A DNA stretch of 53,955 nt, taken from positions 1-53,955 of the forward strand of contig JAFUFI010000035.1 of assembly GCA_017469945.1 (NCBI GenBank), read 5' to 3'. The position numbers and the translations under genes are program-made. Below, piece by piece: positions 47,101 through 53,955 of this stretch (the stretch's first letter is position 1; every line of letters begins with the position of its first letter). The DNA comes from Lachnospiraceae bacterium. GTDB taxonomy: Bacteria > Bacillota > Clostridia > Lachnospirales > Lachnospiraceae. The notes beneath the pieces were generated by a model that saw only the letters and a program-made list of their open reading frames with translations, made no database searches and had not been told where the DNA came from.

Positions 47101-47984
47101 CCACAAAGGCCGTTAAGGGAACCGAAAAGGTAGAGAGCCCTCTTTACAAGGCTGAGAGCATCTATGTTTGCAAGAACAAAGTTGCAAAGCCCACAGTATT
47201 TATCCCTGTATTCCCCGGAACCAACTGCGAGTACGATTCCGCAAAGGCATTCGAGGCAGCGGGAGCGCATGTAATTACAAAGGTATTTAAAAACCTTTCA
47301 GAGAGTCAGATCACGGACTCTGTTGAGGAGTACGTAAAGGCTATAGACCAGTCCCAGATCATCATGTTCCCGGGAGGATTCTCCGCAGGTGACGAGCCTG
47401 ACGGAAGCGCTAAGTTCTTTGCTACCGCTTTCCAGAACGCACATCTTAAGGATGCTGTAACAAGACTCCTTAACGAGAGAGACGGACTTGCACTTGGTAT
47501 CTGTAACGGATTCCAGGCTCTTATCAAGCTGGGACTCGTTCCTTACGGCGAGATCACAGGACAGACCGCGAACTCACCTACACTTACCTTTAACACCATC
47601 GGACGTCATATCTCCAAGATGGTTTATACTAAAGTCGTATCAAACAAGAGCCCCTGGCTTGCAGGCGCTGAGCTTGGCGCTACCTACTGTAGCCCCGCTT
47701 CACACGGCGAGGGACGTTTCGTAGGACCTTCTGATGTTATAAAGAAGCTCTTTGAAAACGGCCAGGTTGCCACTCAGTATGCAGACATTAACGGAAATGT
47801 CAGCATGGATGAAGAGTGGAACGTTAACGGTTCTTACATGTCCATCGAAGGAATCACATCTCCCGACGGAAGATGCTTTGGTAAGATGGCACATGCTGAG
47901 CGTCGCGGCGACGGCGTAGCTATCAACATCTACGGCGAGCAGGATCTTAAGATCTTCGAGAGCGGCGTAAAATATTTCTTGTAA
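44193..47984 (+). CDS. purL: Phosphoribosylformylglycinamidine synthase, single-chain
   Basis: 1263 residues: the large PurL with its glutaminase fused at the C-terminus, unlike the separate PurS/PurL/PurQ of Bacillus. It converts FGAR, ATP and glutamine to FGAM in purine synthesis. After a PurS-like N-terminal part (~1-160), the linker and synthetase domains carry DTYWSDHCRHTTF, NETHNHPTEIEPFGGAAT and GGAGGVSVA-like loops (KKCNDFGAGGVSVAIGEL). The class I amidotransferase begins near residue 1010 (PVFPGTNCEYDSA) with Cys1104 in LGICNGFQ as nucleophile and the catalytic His in a late MAHAERR segment. AAGAGGAA is the ribosome binding site. It lies apart from other pur genes except purF 26 kb upstream. 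Confidence 0.97.
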   Translation: MGNVRRVYVEKKKPFAVKANELHEELKNYLGINVAEVRIFIRYDVENISDATFEKACKTVFSEPPVDDLYMEKIDIPEKSHIFSVEFLPGQFDQRADSAVQCVQFLNEKENPVIRTAVTYMIIGDISDADFEKIKSYCINPVDSRETGLEKPETLITNYDEPANVKILDGFTKMEEHELKELYDSLGLAMTFKDFLHIRNYFENEEKRDPSMTEIRVLDTYWSDHCRHTTFSTELKDVEFGDGYYRSPIETTYQSYLDTREELFAGRDDKFSCLMDLGTIAAKKLKKDGKLEDQEESDEINACSIVVPIEMDYGDRRETEEWLVFFKNETHNHPTEIEPFGGAATCLGGAIRDPLSGRGYVYQAMRVTGAADPTVPVSETLKGKLSQKKIVRTAASGYSSYGNQIGLATGYVKEVYHPNYVAKRMEIGAVMGAAPRRNVIRETSDPGDIIILLGGRTGRDGCGGATGSSKVHTTSSIETCGAEVQKGNAPTERKIQRLFRRAEVTKLIKKCNDFGAGGVSVAIGELADGLTVDLDKVPKKYAGLDGTELAISESQERMAVVVDPKDVDQFLAYAEEENLEAVAVATVTEEPRLVLNWRGTPIVNLSRAFLDTNGAHQETAVKVDIPSEEDNYFEKYSIPAVGEAIDKESFEEALLATLRDLNTCSQKGLVEMFDASIGAGSVLMPYGGKYQLTETQSMVAKIPTLEGKTDTVTMMSYGFDPYLSSWSPYHGAIYAVVESMARIVASGGDASKIRFTFQEYFRRMTSDPERWSQPFAALLGAYDAQIGFGLPSIGGKDSMSGTFNDIDVPPTLVSFAVDIAKDKEIVTPELKNAGDKLILVEIEKDDFEIPMYEAVSEIYGKVHELMLKGFVKAAYAVDAKGIAAALAKMAFGNGLGVSFASDVELEELFANGLGNLVLEVPADKVSAFEELEAKVVGTVTDKAEFTFGETIVSLDSALKAWTGTLEKVFPTKAVKGTEKVESPLYKAESIYVCKNKVAKPTVFIPVFPGTNCEYDSAKAFEAAGAHVITKVFKNLSESQITDSVEEYVKAIDQSQIIMFPGGFSAGDEPDGSAKFFATAFQNAHLKDAVTRLLNERDGLALGICNGFQALIKLGLVPYGEITGQTANSPTLTFNTIGRHISKMVYTKVVSNKSPWLAGAELGATYCSPASHGEGRFVGPSDVIKKLFENGQVATQYADINGNVSMDEEWNVNGSYMSIEGITSPDGRCFGKMAHAERRGDGVAINIYGEQDLKIFESGVKYFL

Positions 47985-48010
47985 TTAATTTAAATTGATA
48001 ATCCAATACA

Positions 48011-48166
48011 GGTTCGAGACCGCGCGTGGTATGTAATCCGGCAGCATGTCCGAGGCCGGTACTTAACGAAAACAAGCGAAGCGCTGTTTGAGTTTAGTTC
48101 CGCTGCCACTAGGACGTTGAAGCCGAGAGGCGGTGCCGGATACATATCGCGCGTGGTAGGCGAACC
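48011..48166 (+). repeat. Dispersed structured element, copy B
   Basis: 156 bases in the purL-carA gap with the same core as copy A (8448-8599) in the opposite orientation: TGTCCGAGGCCGG (48047-48059), CCGCTGCCAC and AGCCGAGAGGCGGTGC (48121-48136). The arms 48011-48043 and 48134-48166 pair almost throughout: GGTTCG with CGAACC, then ACCGCGCGTGGTATGT with its partner through three G-U pairs, then ATCCGGCA with TGCCGGAT. G-U pairs on this strand and the GCC-GAGA-GGC GNRA hairpin make plus the likely RNA strand. Inner helices ACTTAAC/GTTTAGT and AAAC/GTTT differ from copy A by compensatory changes. The remaining 48167-48266 holds the carAB promoter. Confidence 0.75.
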
Positions 48167-48194
48167 GTAACTTGGAAAAATTATTAACCGCTGA

Positions 48195-48223
48195 TTAACA
48201 GCTTCTCTACAAAGGTGTAGAAT
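48195..48223 (+). promoter_or_regulatory. carAB promoter
   Basis: TTAACA (48195-48200), 17-base spacer, TAGAAT (48218-48223). The start should fall near 48230, leaving a ~37-base leader with AAAGGAG and no room for a PyrR attenuator. Confidence 0.65.
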
Positions 48224-48266
48224 ATAGGGAAGATGATGTAATTGGCGGTTTTTAAAGGAGTAAAGA

Positions 48267-49457
48267 ATGAAAGCATTTCTTATACTGGAAGACGGAACGG
48301 TGTTTGAGGGAACACACTTCGGAGCGGACAAAGAAATAATCAGCGAGATTGTTTTTAACACTTCTATGGCAGGTTACCTTGAAGTGCTTACAGACCCTTC
48401 CTACGCCGGACAGGCTGTTTGCATGACATATCCCCTTATTGGAAACTACGGTGTCTGCTATGAGGACATGGAGTCAAGGAAAGCCTGGCCCGACGGATTT
48501 ATCGTCAGGGAGCTTTCAAAGATTCCCAGCAATTTCCGCTGCGACTGCTCGCTTCAGGACTTCCTTACTGAGCAGGGAGTACCCGGAATCGCCGGAATCG
48601 ATACAAGACAGCTTACAAGAATCCTTCGCGAAAAGGGTACTATGAACGGCTGTATCACTACAAATGAAAACTATAATCTTGATGAACTCATCCCCAAGAT
48701 GAAAGCATACACCACCGGAAAGGTCGTGGAGAAAGTTACCTGCGATAAAAAGTACACCGTATCCGGAAGCAAGGATCTTTCCGAGAACGGCCCTGTAAGC
48801 GGCATGGCAGTATTCGATAAGGCTTCCTATGAAGCAGGTAAGCGCGAGATGCGCCCCAGCATGGTTACTGCGCTTAACGGCAAGGGACTTAAGGTTGCCC
48901 TTATGGACTTCGGAGCAAAGAAAAATATCATAACTTCTCTTGCTCAGAGAGGATGCGATGTGACCGTATATCCCGCTAATACTCCCGCGAGCGAGATCTT
49001 AGCGGACAATCCAGACGGAATCATGCTCTCTAACGGCCCCGGAGACCCGAAGGACTGCGGACCTATAATTGACGAAGTAAGAAAGCTCTATGAGAGCGAT
49101 GTTACTATCTTTGCCATCTGCCTCGGACATCAGCTTATGGCTCTTGCGACAGGTGCCGATACACATAAGCTTAAATACGGACACAGAGGCGGCAACCACC
49201 CTGTTAAAGACCTTTCAAACGGAAGAGTTTATATATCATCCCAGAACCATGGATATGTTGTTGATACGGACAATCTGAGCAGCGATATTGCAGTACCTGC
49301 ATTTATCAATGTAAACGACGGAACCAACGAGGGATTAAAGTATACCGGTAAAAATATCTTTACCGTACAGTTCCATCCCGAGGCCTGTCCCGGACCGCAG
49401 GATTCAGGTTATCTCTTTGACAGATTCATAAAGATGATGAAGAAGGAGGAAATCTGA
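48267..49457 (+). CDS. carA: Carbamoyl phosphate synthase small subunit
   Basis: 396 residues, a little longer than typical (~360-385) owing to an insert around 175-205. The N-terminal CarA domain starts MKAFLILEDGTVFEGTHFGA and contains YAGQAVCMTYPLIGNYGV and GIAGIDTRQLTR. The class I glutaminase has Cys285 in AICLGHQLMALATG as nucleophile and the catalytic His-Glu in FTVQFHPEACPGP. It supplies ammonia through a tunnel to CarB. AAAGGAG lies upstream. One base separates its stop from the carB ATG, with GGAGGAAAT at its 3' end as the carB ribosome site. The product feeds pyrimidine and arginine synthesis. Confidence 0.97.
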   Translation: MKAFLILEDGTVFEGTHFGADKEIISEIVFNTSMAGYLEVLTDPSYAGQAVCMTYPLIGNYGVCYEDMESRKAWPDGFIVRELSKIPSNFRCDCSLQDFLTEQGVPGIAGIDTRQLTRILREKGTMNGCITTNENYNLDELIPKMKAYTTGKVVEKVTCDKKYTVSGSKDLSENGPVSGMAVFDKASYEAGKREMRPSMVTALNGKGLKVALMDFGAKKNIITSLAQRGCDVTVYPANTPASEILADNPDGIMLSNGPGDPKDCGPIIDEVRKLYESDVTIFAICLGHQLMALATGADTHKLKYGHRGGNHPVKDLSNGRVYISSQNHGYVVDTDNLSSDIAVPAFINVNDGTNEGLKYTGKNIFTVQFHPEACPGPQDSGYLFDRFIKMMKKEEI

Positions 49458-49458
49458 T

Positions 49459-52400
49459 ATGCCTAAGAATCAAAATGTACATCGCGTAATGGTAATAGGC
49501 TCAGGTCCTATAGTTATCGGCCAGGCAGCAGAGTTTGACTACGCAGGAACGCAGGCTTGCCGCTCCCTTAAGGAAGAGGGCGTAGAGGTTATCCTCGTAA
49601 ACTCAAACCCCGCCACCATTATGACGGATAAAAATATTGCGGATAAGGTTTATATCGAACCCCTTACCGTACCTGTTCTTGAACAGATAATTGAAAAAGA
49701 AAAGCCCGATTCTATCCTCCCTACCCTTGGCGGACAGGCAGGACTCAACCTTGGTATGGAGCTTGAGGAATCAGGATTTTTAAAGGCACATAACGTTACC
49801 TTACTCGGAACTACAGCCGAGACAATCCGTAACGCCGAAGGACGCCAGGAATTCAAGGACCTTATGGAGAGGATCGGAGAGCCGGTTGCAGCTTCAAAGG
49901 TCGTTACAAACGTTAAGGACGGAATAGATTTTACGAACACCATCGGTTATCCTGTAGTACTCAGACCCGCATACACCTTAGGTGGATCAGGCGGCGGTAT
50001 TGCCCACAACCAGGCTGAGCTTGAAGAAATCCTTGAAAACGGACTCAGACTTTCTAGAGTAGGTGAAGTGCTTGTAGAGCGCTGCATCGCCGGATGGAAG
50101 GAAATCGAGTATGAGGTAATGAGAGACTCCGCAGGCAACGTTATCACGGTCTGCAACATGGAAAACATCGACCCTGTCGGAGTTCACACAGGAGACTCTA
50201 TCGTAGTAGCTCCTTCCCAGACCCTTTCCGACAAGGAATATCAGATGCTCAGAAGCTCCGCTCTTAAGATCATCTCAGAGCTTAAGATAACCGGCGGTTG
50301 TAACGTTCAGTTTGCATTACACCCCACAAGCTTCGAGTATTGCGTTATCGAGGTTAACCCCAGAGTATCAAGGTCATCTGCCCTTGCTTCAAAGGCTACA
50401 GGTTATCCTATCGCCAAGGTTGCGGCAAAGATCGCTCTCGGATTTACTCTCGATGAGATTAAAAATGCTATTACGAAAAAGACATATGCATCCTTCGAGC
50501 CTACTCTTGACTACTGCGTAGTTAAGATGCCCAGACTTCCCTTCGATAAGTTTATTACCGCAAAGCGTACCCTTACTACTCAGATGAAGGCTACCGGTGA
50601 GGTAATGAGCATCTGCAACAACTTTGAAGGCGCTCTCATGAAGGCAATCCGCTCTCTTGAACAGCATGTTGACTGCTTAAGGAGCTATGACTTCTCGGCT
50701 CTTTCAGCAGATGAACTCAAAAGCAGACTTACTGTTGTAGACGATCAGAGGATCTGGGTTATCGCTGAGGCTTTAAGAAAGGGAATCTCCTACGACGAGA
50801 TTCACGATATTACAAAGATAGACCTTTGGTTTATCGATAAGATAAATACCATCGTAGAGATGGAGAGCGCTCTGGAAGAAGTAAAGAGCGGAAAAGCCCT
50901 TGACAAGGAGCTTCTTTCACAGGCTAAGAGGATTGAATTCCCCGATAATGTTATCGCTCGCCTTACGGGTATGAAGGAGGATGATATCCTTGCCTTAAGA
51001 AGAAAAGAAGGCATTACTCCCGTTTACAAGATCGTTGATACCTGCGCAGCCGAGTTTGACGCCGAGACCCCTTATTACTACTCAGTATACGGCGGTGAGA
51101 ACGAAGCAAGAGAGACATCCGGAAAGAAGAAGGTTCTTGTCCTTGGCTCAGGTCCTATCCGAATCGGACAGGGTGTTGAATTCGACTATTGCTCGGTACA
51201 TGCAACATGGGCCTTCGCTAAGGCTGGATACGAGACCATTATCGTAAATAACAACCCTGAGACCGTTTCAACCGACTTCGATATCGCCGACAAGCTTTAT
51301 TTCGAGCCTCTTACCAACGAGGATGTTGAGGCTATAGTTGATATAGAAAAGCCTGACGGAGCTGTAGTTCAGTTTGGCGGACAGACCGCAATAAAACTTA
51401 CCGAACACCTTATGAAGATCGGTGTACCTATCCTCGGAACAAAGGCTGAGGACGTTGATGCTGCCGAGGACAGGGAGCTCTTTGACGAGATCCTGCAGCA
51501 GACCGGAATCCCCAGAGCTGCCGGCGGAACCGTATACACCGCAGAGGAAGCTAAAGCCGTAGCTAACCGCCTTGGATATCCCGTACTTGTACGTCCTTCC
51601 TACGTGCTCGGCGGACAGGGTATGCAGATTGCTACAAGCGATGAAGAAATTGAGATCTTTATGGAGATCATCAACCGTATTGCACAGGATCATCCCATCC
51701 TCGTAGATAAGTATCTTCAGGGTAAGGAAATCGAGGTTGACGCGGTTTGCGACGGAACCGATATTCTTATCCCCGGAATTATGGAGCATATAGAGCGTAC
51801 CGGTATCCACTCCGGAGACTCTATCAGCGTTTATCCTGCTCCCACCATCGGAAAGCTTATCAAGGATAAGATCGCAGAGTACACAAGACGCCTTGCAAAG
51901 GCTCTTCATGTAAAGGGTATGATCAACATCCAGTTCATCGCCATCGATGAGGATGTTTACGTTATTGAGGTTAACCCCAGATCCTCAAGAACTGTTCCTT
52001 ACATCAGTAAGGTAACCGGTATTCCTATTGTTGATCTTGCTACGGAAGTAATCCTCGGAAAGACTATCAGGGAGCTTGGATATGAGCCCGGTCTTCAGCC
52101 CGAGTCACCTTACTACGCTATCAAGATGCCCGTTTTCTCCTTCGAGAAGATAAGAGGTGCCGAGATAAGCTTAGGACCCGAGATGAAGTCCACAGGTGAA
52201 TGCCTTGGTATCTCAAAGAGCTACCATGAAGCGCTCTATAAAGCATTCCTCGGAGCCGGAGTTGAACTCCCCAAGCATAAGCAGATGATCATCACAGTAA
52301 AGGATGCGGACAAGGGCGAAGCAATCGCCGTTGCAAAGAGGTTCGAAAAGTTAGGATATATCATTTACGCAACAAGGTCTACAGCCAAGGCTCTTACCGA

Positions 52401-52671
52401 AGCCGGAGTCAAGGCGAGAAAAGTCAACAAGATCTCACAGGAGTCACCGACGGTTATGGACCTTATCCTTGGCCACAAGATCGATCTTGTAATTGATACT
52501 CCTACTCAGGGTAGAGACAAGACTCGAGACGGATTCCTCATCCGCCGTAATGCCATCGAGACCGGTGTGTACTGTATAACGGCTATGGACACCGCAAACG
52601 CCCTTGCAAAGGCGCTTGAAAACGCTGTCGCTGAGGAGAGTCTGTCCTTAGTGGATATCGCATCTATCTAA
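49459..52671 (+). CDS. carB: Carbamoyl phosphate synthase large subunit
   Basis: 1070 residues, full length. Two homologous ATP-grasp halves: the carboxyphosphate half (~1-400), an oligomerisation region (~400-550), the carbamoyl phosphate half (~550-930) and the C-terminal allosteric MGS-like domain (~935-1070). Each half begins with the same dinucleotide-like strand (VMVIGSGPIVIGQAAEFDYA; VLVLGSGPIRIGQGVEFDYC) and contains a LRPAYTLGGSGGG / VRPSYVLGGQGMQ glycine-rich loop. With CarA it makes carbamoyl phosphate from bicarbonate, glutamine and two ATP. Allosteric control by UMP or ornithine is known for the family but not readable here. A strong terminator follows. Confidence 0.98.
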   Translation: MPKNQNVHRVMVIGSGPIVIGQAAEFDYAGTQACRSLKEEGVEVILVNSNPATIMTDKNIADKVYIEPLTVPVLEQIIEKEKPDSILPTLGGQAGLNLGMELEESGFLKAHNVTLLGTTAETIRNAEGRQEFKDLMERIGEPVAASKVVTNVKDGIDFTNTIGYPVVLRPAYTLGGSGGGIAHNQAELEEILENGLRLSRVGEVLVERCIAGWKEIEYEVMRDSAGNVITVCNMENIDPVGVHTGDSIVVAPSQTLSDKEYQMLRSSALKIISELKITGGCNVQFALHPTSFEYCVIEVNPRVSRSSALASKATGYPIAKVAAKIALGFTLDEIKNAITKKTYASFEPTLDYCVVKMPRLPFDKFITAKRTLTTQMKATGEVMSICNNFEGALMKAIRSLEQHVDCLRSYDFSALSADELKSRLTVVDDQRIWVIAEALRKGISYDEIHDITKIDLWFIDKINTIVEMESALEEVKSGKALDKELLSQAKRIEFPDNVIARLTGMKEDDILALRRKEGITPVYKIVDTCAAEFDAETPYYYSVYGGENEARETSGKKKVLVLGSGPIRIGQGVEFDYCSVHATWAFAKAGYETIIVNNNPETVSTDFDIADKLYFEPLTNEDVEAIVDIEKPDGAVVQFGGQTAIKLTEHLMKIGVPILGTKAEDVDAAEDRELFDEILQQTGIPRAAGGTVYTAEEAKAVANRLGYPVLVRPSYVLGGQGMQIATSDEEIEIFMEIINRIAQDHPILVDKYLQGKEIEVDAVCDGTDILIPGIMEHIERTGIHSGDSISVYPAPTIGKLIKDKIAEYTRRLAKALHVKGMINIQFIAIDEDVYVIEVNPRSSRTVPYISKVTGIPIVDLATEVILGKTIRELGYEPGLQPESPYYAIKMPVFSFEKIRGAEISLGPEMKSTGECLGISKSYHEALYKAFLGAGVELPKHKQMIITVKDADKGEAIAVAKRFEKLGYIIYATRSTAKALTEAGVKARKVNKISQESPTVMDLILGHKIDLVIDTPTQGRDKTRDGFLIRRNAIETGVYCITAMDTANALAKALENAVAEESLSLVDIASI

Positions 52672-52680
52672 ATATTTATA

Positions 52681-52712
52681 AAAACTGCAGTAAAAAAGCT
52701 GCAGTTTTTTTT
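52681..52712 (+). terminator. Terminator after carB
   Basis: AAAACTGCAG pairs with CTGCAGTTTT over 10 bp with loop TAAAAAAG, followed by eight T. A clean rho-independent terminator; the A-rich 5' flank also allows it to work on the opposite strand. Confidence 0.9.
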
Positions 52713-52726
52713 ATTTATTATGCATC

Positions 52727-52755
52727 TTTATTTATTTACTGACTTTTAGTACAAT
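52727..52755 (+). promoter_or_regulatory. Weak promoter of the response regulator
   Basis: TACAAT (52750-52755) with TTTATT 17 bases upstream, between the carB terminator and the GGAGG of the next gene. The -35 is poor. Confidence 0.4.
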
Positions 52756-52803
52756 ACAAGATAGGAGTTTTTTAAAGAGAGTTTGTCCATTATTGGAGGG
52801 ATT

Positions 52804-53571
52804 ATGGTCAAAGAAAGCGTAATGGTGATCGGGGACAAGGAGACATTTATCATCAGAGTCCTTGTTAAAAAGATTAAGGATGCGGGTATGGATGCCGCTT
52901 TTGTTCCTGCTACCGTCAACGATATAAACGAGCAGTGGAACAATTACAGTATTATCACTTACTACTTCGAGACGGGAGAGATAGTCCCGGGAGAAATCGT
53001 GAGCTATCTGAATGATAAGCTGGTAGATACGGACAGACAGATAATCCTTATCGGAGAGCAGGAGGATACAAGACATTTTGTTGATGGTATTATCCCGACT
53101 CGGATCGCAAAGGTATTTACGAGACCTTTGGACAATGACAAGTATCTTGAAAAGGTAAGGCAGATGTTGGGAGCTCTTGCGGAAAATGAGAGCAAAAAGA
53201 GTATACTTATCGTTGATGACGATCCGAATTATCTTAGCCTTATAAGGGATTGGCTTAAGGATACTTACAAGCTTAATATGGCAAGCTCAGGACTTCAGGC
53301 AATAAAATGGCTTGGCAAGAATACGGTCGATCTCATACTTTTAGACCATGAGATGCCTGTTACTACGGGACCTCAGGTTTTAGAGATGCTGCGAAGCGAA
53401 GAGGAGACAAGAAAAATCCCCGTTATATTCCTTACCGGTAAAGGCGACAAGGCCAGCGTAATGCAGGTTGTAGCCCTAAAGCCGGAAGGTTATTTTTTAA
53501 AAACTGTCAAAAAAGATGAGCTTTTGGAAAAACTGAAGGAGTTCTTTTCTCTCAGAGAAAACAATAAATGA
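52804..53571 (+). CDS. Two-receiver response regulator without output domain
   Basis: 255 residues from ATG 52804, with GGAGG seven bases upstream (the frame is open from a TTG at 52783, which lacks a site). The N-terminal half (~1-125) resembles a receiver domain in pattern, VMVIGDKETFIIRVLVKKI, but lacks the phosphoacceptor Asp at the end of beta-3 (SIITYYFE), so it is a pseudo-receiver. The C-terminal half (~135-255) is a canonical receiver: ILIVDDDPN, Asp in LILLDHEMPVTTG, Thr in IFLTGKGDK and Lys in GYFLKTVKK. There is no DNA-binding, ANTAR or enzymatic domain, so it probably acts by protein contact or as a phosphate relay. It could serve the HPt of the hybrid kinase upstream; that is a guess. 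Confidence 0.85.
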   Translation: MVKESVMVIGDKETFIIRVLVKKIKDAGMDAAFVPATVNDINEQWNNYSIITYYFETGEIVPGEIVSYLNDKLVDTDRQIILIGEQEDTRHFVDGIIPTRIAKVFTRPLDNDKYLEKVRQMLGALAENESKKSILIVDDDPNYLSLIRDWLKDTYKLNMASSGLQAIKWLGKNTVDLILLDHEMPVTTGPQVLEMLRSEEETRKIPVIFLTGKGDKASVMQVVALKPEGYFLKTVKKDELLEKLKEFFSLRENNK

Positions 53572-53705
53572 TAAAAAGCAGAAACAAAACAGAACGGGTA
53601 TTGCTGATATGTCTGATCCTGACGGCAGTCTGGAACGTGATTTCGGTTCTGACACCTATCCGTTCCCTAACTTCATTTTTATATATGGCGTTGGTGTTGA
53701 ATTGA
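53568..53705 (+). CDS. Small hypothetical membrane peptide, 45 residues
   Basis: An ATG overlaps the stop of the response regulator as ATGA and opens a 45-codon frame ending at 53705, eight bases before a strong terminator. The product starts with a basic head (MIKSRNKTERV), followed by hydrophobic stretches (~11-29 and ~34-44) with no charged residue except one Arg at 32, as in single-helix or hairpin membrane peptides. Stop-start overlap, fit between regulator and terminator, and composition favour a real gene translated by reinitiation. I recognise no homologue. A chance ORF remains possible. Confidence 0.5.
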   Translation: MIKSRNKTERVLLICLILTAVWNVISVLTPIRSLTSFLYMALVLN

Positions 53706-53712
53706 AAAAATC

Positions 53713-53749
53713 AAAAGAGAACCTGTATTATGAGCAGGTTCTCTTTTTT
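53713..53749 (+). terminator. Terminator after the response regulator operon
   Basis: AAAAGAGAACCTG pairs with CAGGTTCTCTTTT (13 bp) with a nine-base loop and a T run. It closes the regulator and small peptide unit. Confidence 0.9.
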
Positions 53750-53753
53750 GTTT

Positions 53754-53849
53754 GCGCGCCATGGGCGCGCTCTAACGGGTGGCCCCCCGGGGACGGGGTG
53801 GGGGTTCATTTTTTTGACACAGGGGGACGGGGGCAATGTCATTTAGATA
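53754..53849. repeat. REP-like repeat, right copy, with palindromes
   Basis: GCGCGCC-ATG-GGCGCGC (53754-53770) is a perfect 7-bp palindrome. It is followed by two G-rich boxes (GGGGACGGGG at about 53789-53798 and GGGGGACGGGGG at about 53822-53833). The last 35 bases (53815-53849) are the inverse of 126-160. TGACA (53815-53819) and TGTCA (53837-53841) flank the second box as a short stem. Base composition is far above the surroundings in G+C. REP/RAYT-type repeat is the likeliest class. A frame open from 53609 runs through the terminator and this repeat and is not a gene. Confidence 0.6.
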
Positions 53850-53884
53850 AGACTCGCTCCCGGGATTAAATATATAGTTTCTTT

Positions 53885-53914
53885 AATCAGAGGCAACCAG
53901 CCTCTGATTTTTTT
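53885..53914 (+). terminator. Perfect terminator near the right edge
   Basis: AATCAGAGGC (53885-53894) pairs with GCCTCTGATT (53900-53909) with loop AACCA, followed by a T run. No gene lies between it and the previous terminator, so it may end a short transcript or a leader whose promoter is not obvious. Confidence 0.85.
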
Positions 53915-53935
53915 GCGTTTTTTTATAAAAAACAC

Positions 53936-53941
53936 TTGACA
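53936..53941 (+). promoter_or_regulatory. -35 box of a promoter running out of the window
   Basis: TTGACA followed by at least 14 A/T-rich bases; the -10 box would lie just beyond the last base. It suggests a plus-strand transcription unit starting right after the window. Confidence 0.35.
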
Positions 53942-53955
53942 TATCTACTAGAAAA

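Noticed and set aside
53609..53869. An 86-codon open frame at the right end
   Set aside because: It crosses a strong terminator and the G-rich REP-like repeat, has no ribosome binding site and low-complexity residues; the 45-codon frame at 53568 explains the region better.

Overview
The window looks like a chromosomal segment from an anaerobic, Gram-positive member of the Clostridia, most likely Lachnospiraceae (Butyrivibrio/Roseburia-like). The signs are a type III glutamine synthetase, a single-chain PurL fused to its glutaminase, a group-B-like [FeFe] hydrogenase, O-acetylhomoserine sulfhydrylase, GGAGG ribosome binding sites and TTGACA-17-TATAAT promoters. The genus is an inference. Nearly all genes are on the plus strand. 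I found no tRNA, rRNA, CRISPR array, prophage or intact insertion sequence.

Layout. 1-2.8 kb: a HAD hydrolase, a GNAT acetyltransferase (minus strand), a metallophosphoesterase and LarE. 2.8-18.4 kb: pyrG, an ammonium transporter fused to a PII protein, asnB, glnN (type III GS), gltB, gltD and purF. 18.4-23.5 kb: feoA-feoB behind a probable metal-repressor operator, pepD (minus) and a membrane-anchored alpha/beta hydrolase. 23.5-32.5 kb: an [FeFe] hydrogenase, an ABC substrate-binding lipoprotein plus permease with no ATPase, a diguanylate cyclase, metY and a cytoplasmic GH2 beta-galactosidase. 32.5-41.3 kb: a three-gene signalling run (HD-GYP, beta-propeller hybrid histidine kinase, HD-GYP with a duplicated C-terminal domain). 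41.3-52.7 kb: rpsO, pnp, purL, carA, carB. 52.7-54 kb: a double-receiver response regulator, a 45-residue membrane peptide overlapping its stop, terminators and a REP-like repeat.

The unifying theme is glutamine. Ammonium is imported and sensed by Amt-PII, fixed by GlnN, and passed to glutamate by GltBD. Six glutamine-dependent amidotransferases (PyrG, AsnB, GltB, PurF, PurL, CarA) spend the amide on pyrimidines, purines, asparagine and glutamate.

The most unusual signals are non-coding. (1) A ~150-bp element occurs twice, in opposite orientations, before glnN (8448-8599) and before carA (48011-48166). Its core is strongly conserved, while its outer arms differ completely in sequence yet each still pairs with itself. 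Two internal helices show compensatory changes and there is a GNRA-capped hairpin, which is what a structured RNA or a palindromic mobile element would show. (2) pyrG and the amt-PII gene have near-identical promoter-proximal leaders, with the same motif and terminator hairpin at the same distance from the -10 box, pointing to a shared attenuation mechanism. (3) A 35-bp REP-like sequence lies inverted at the two ends of the window.
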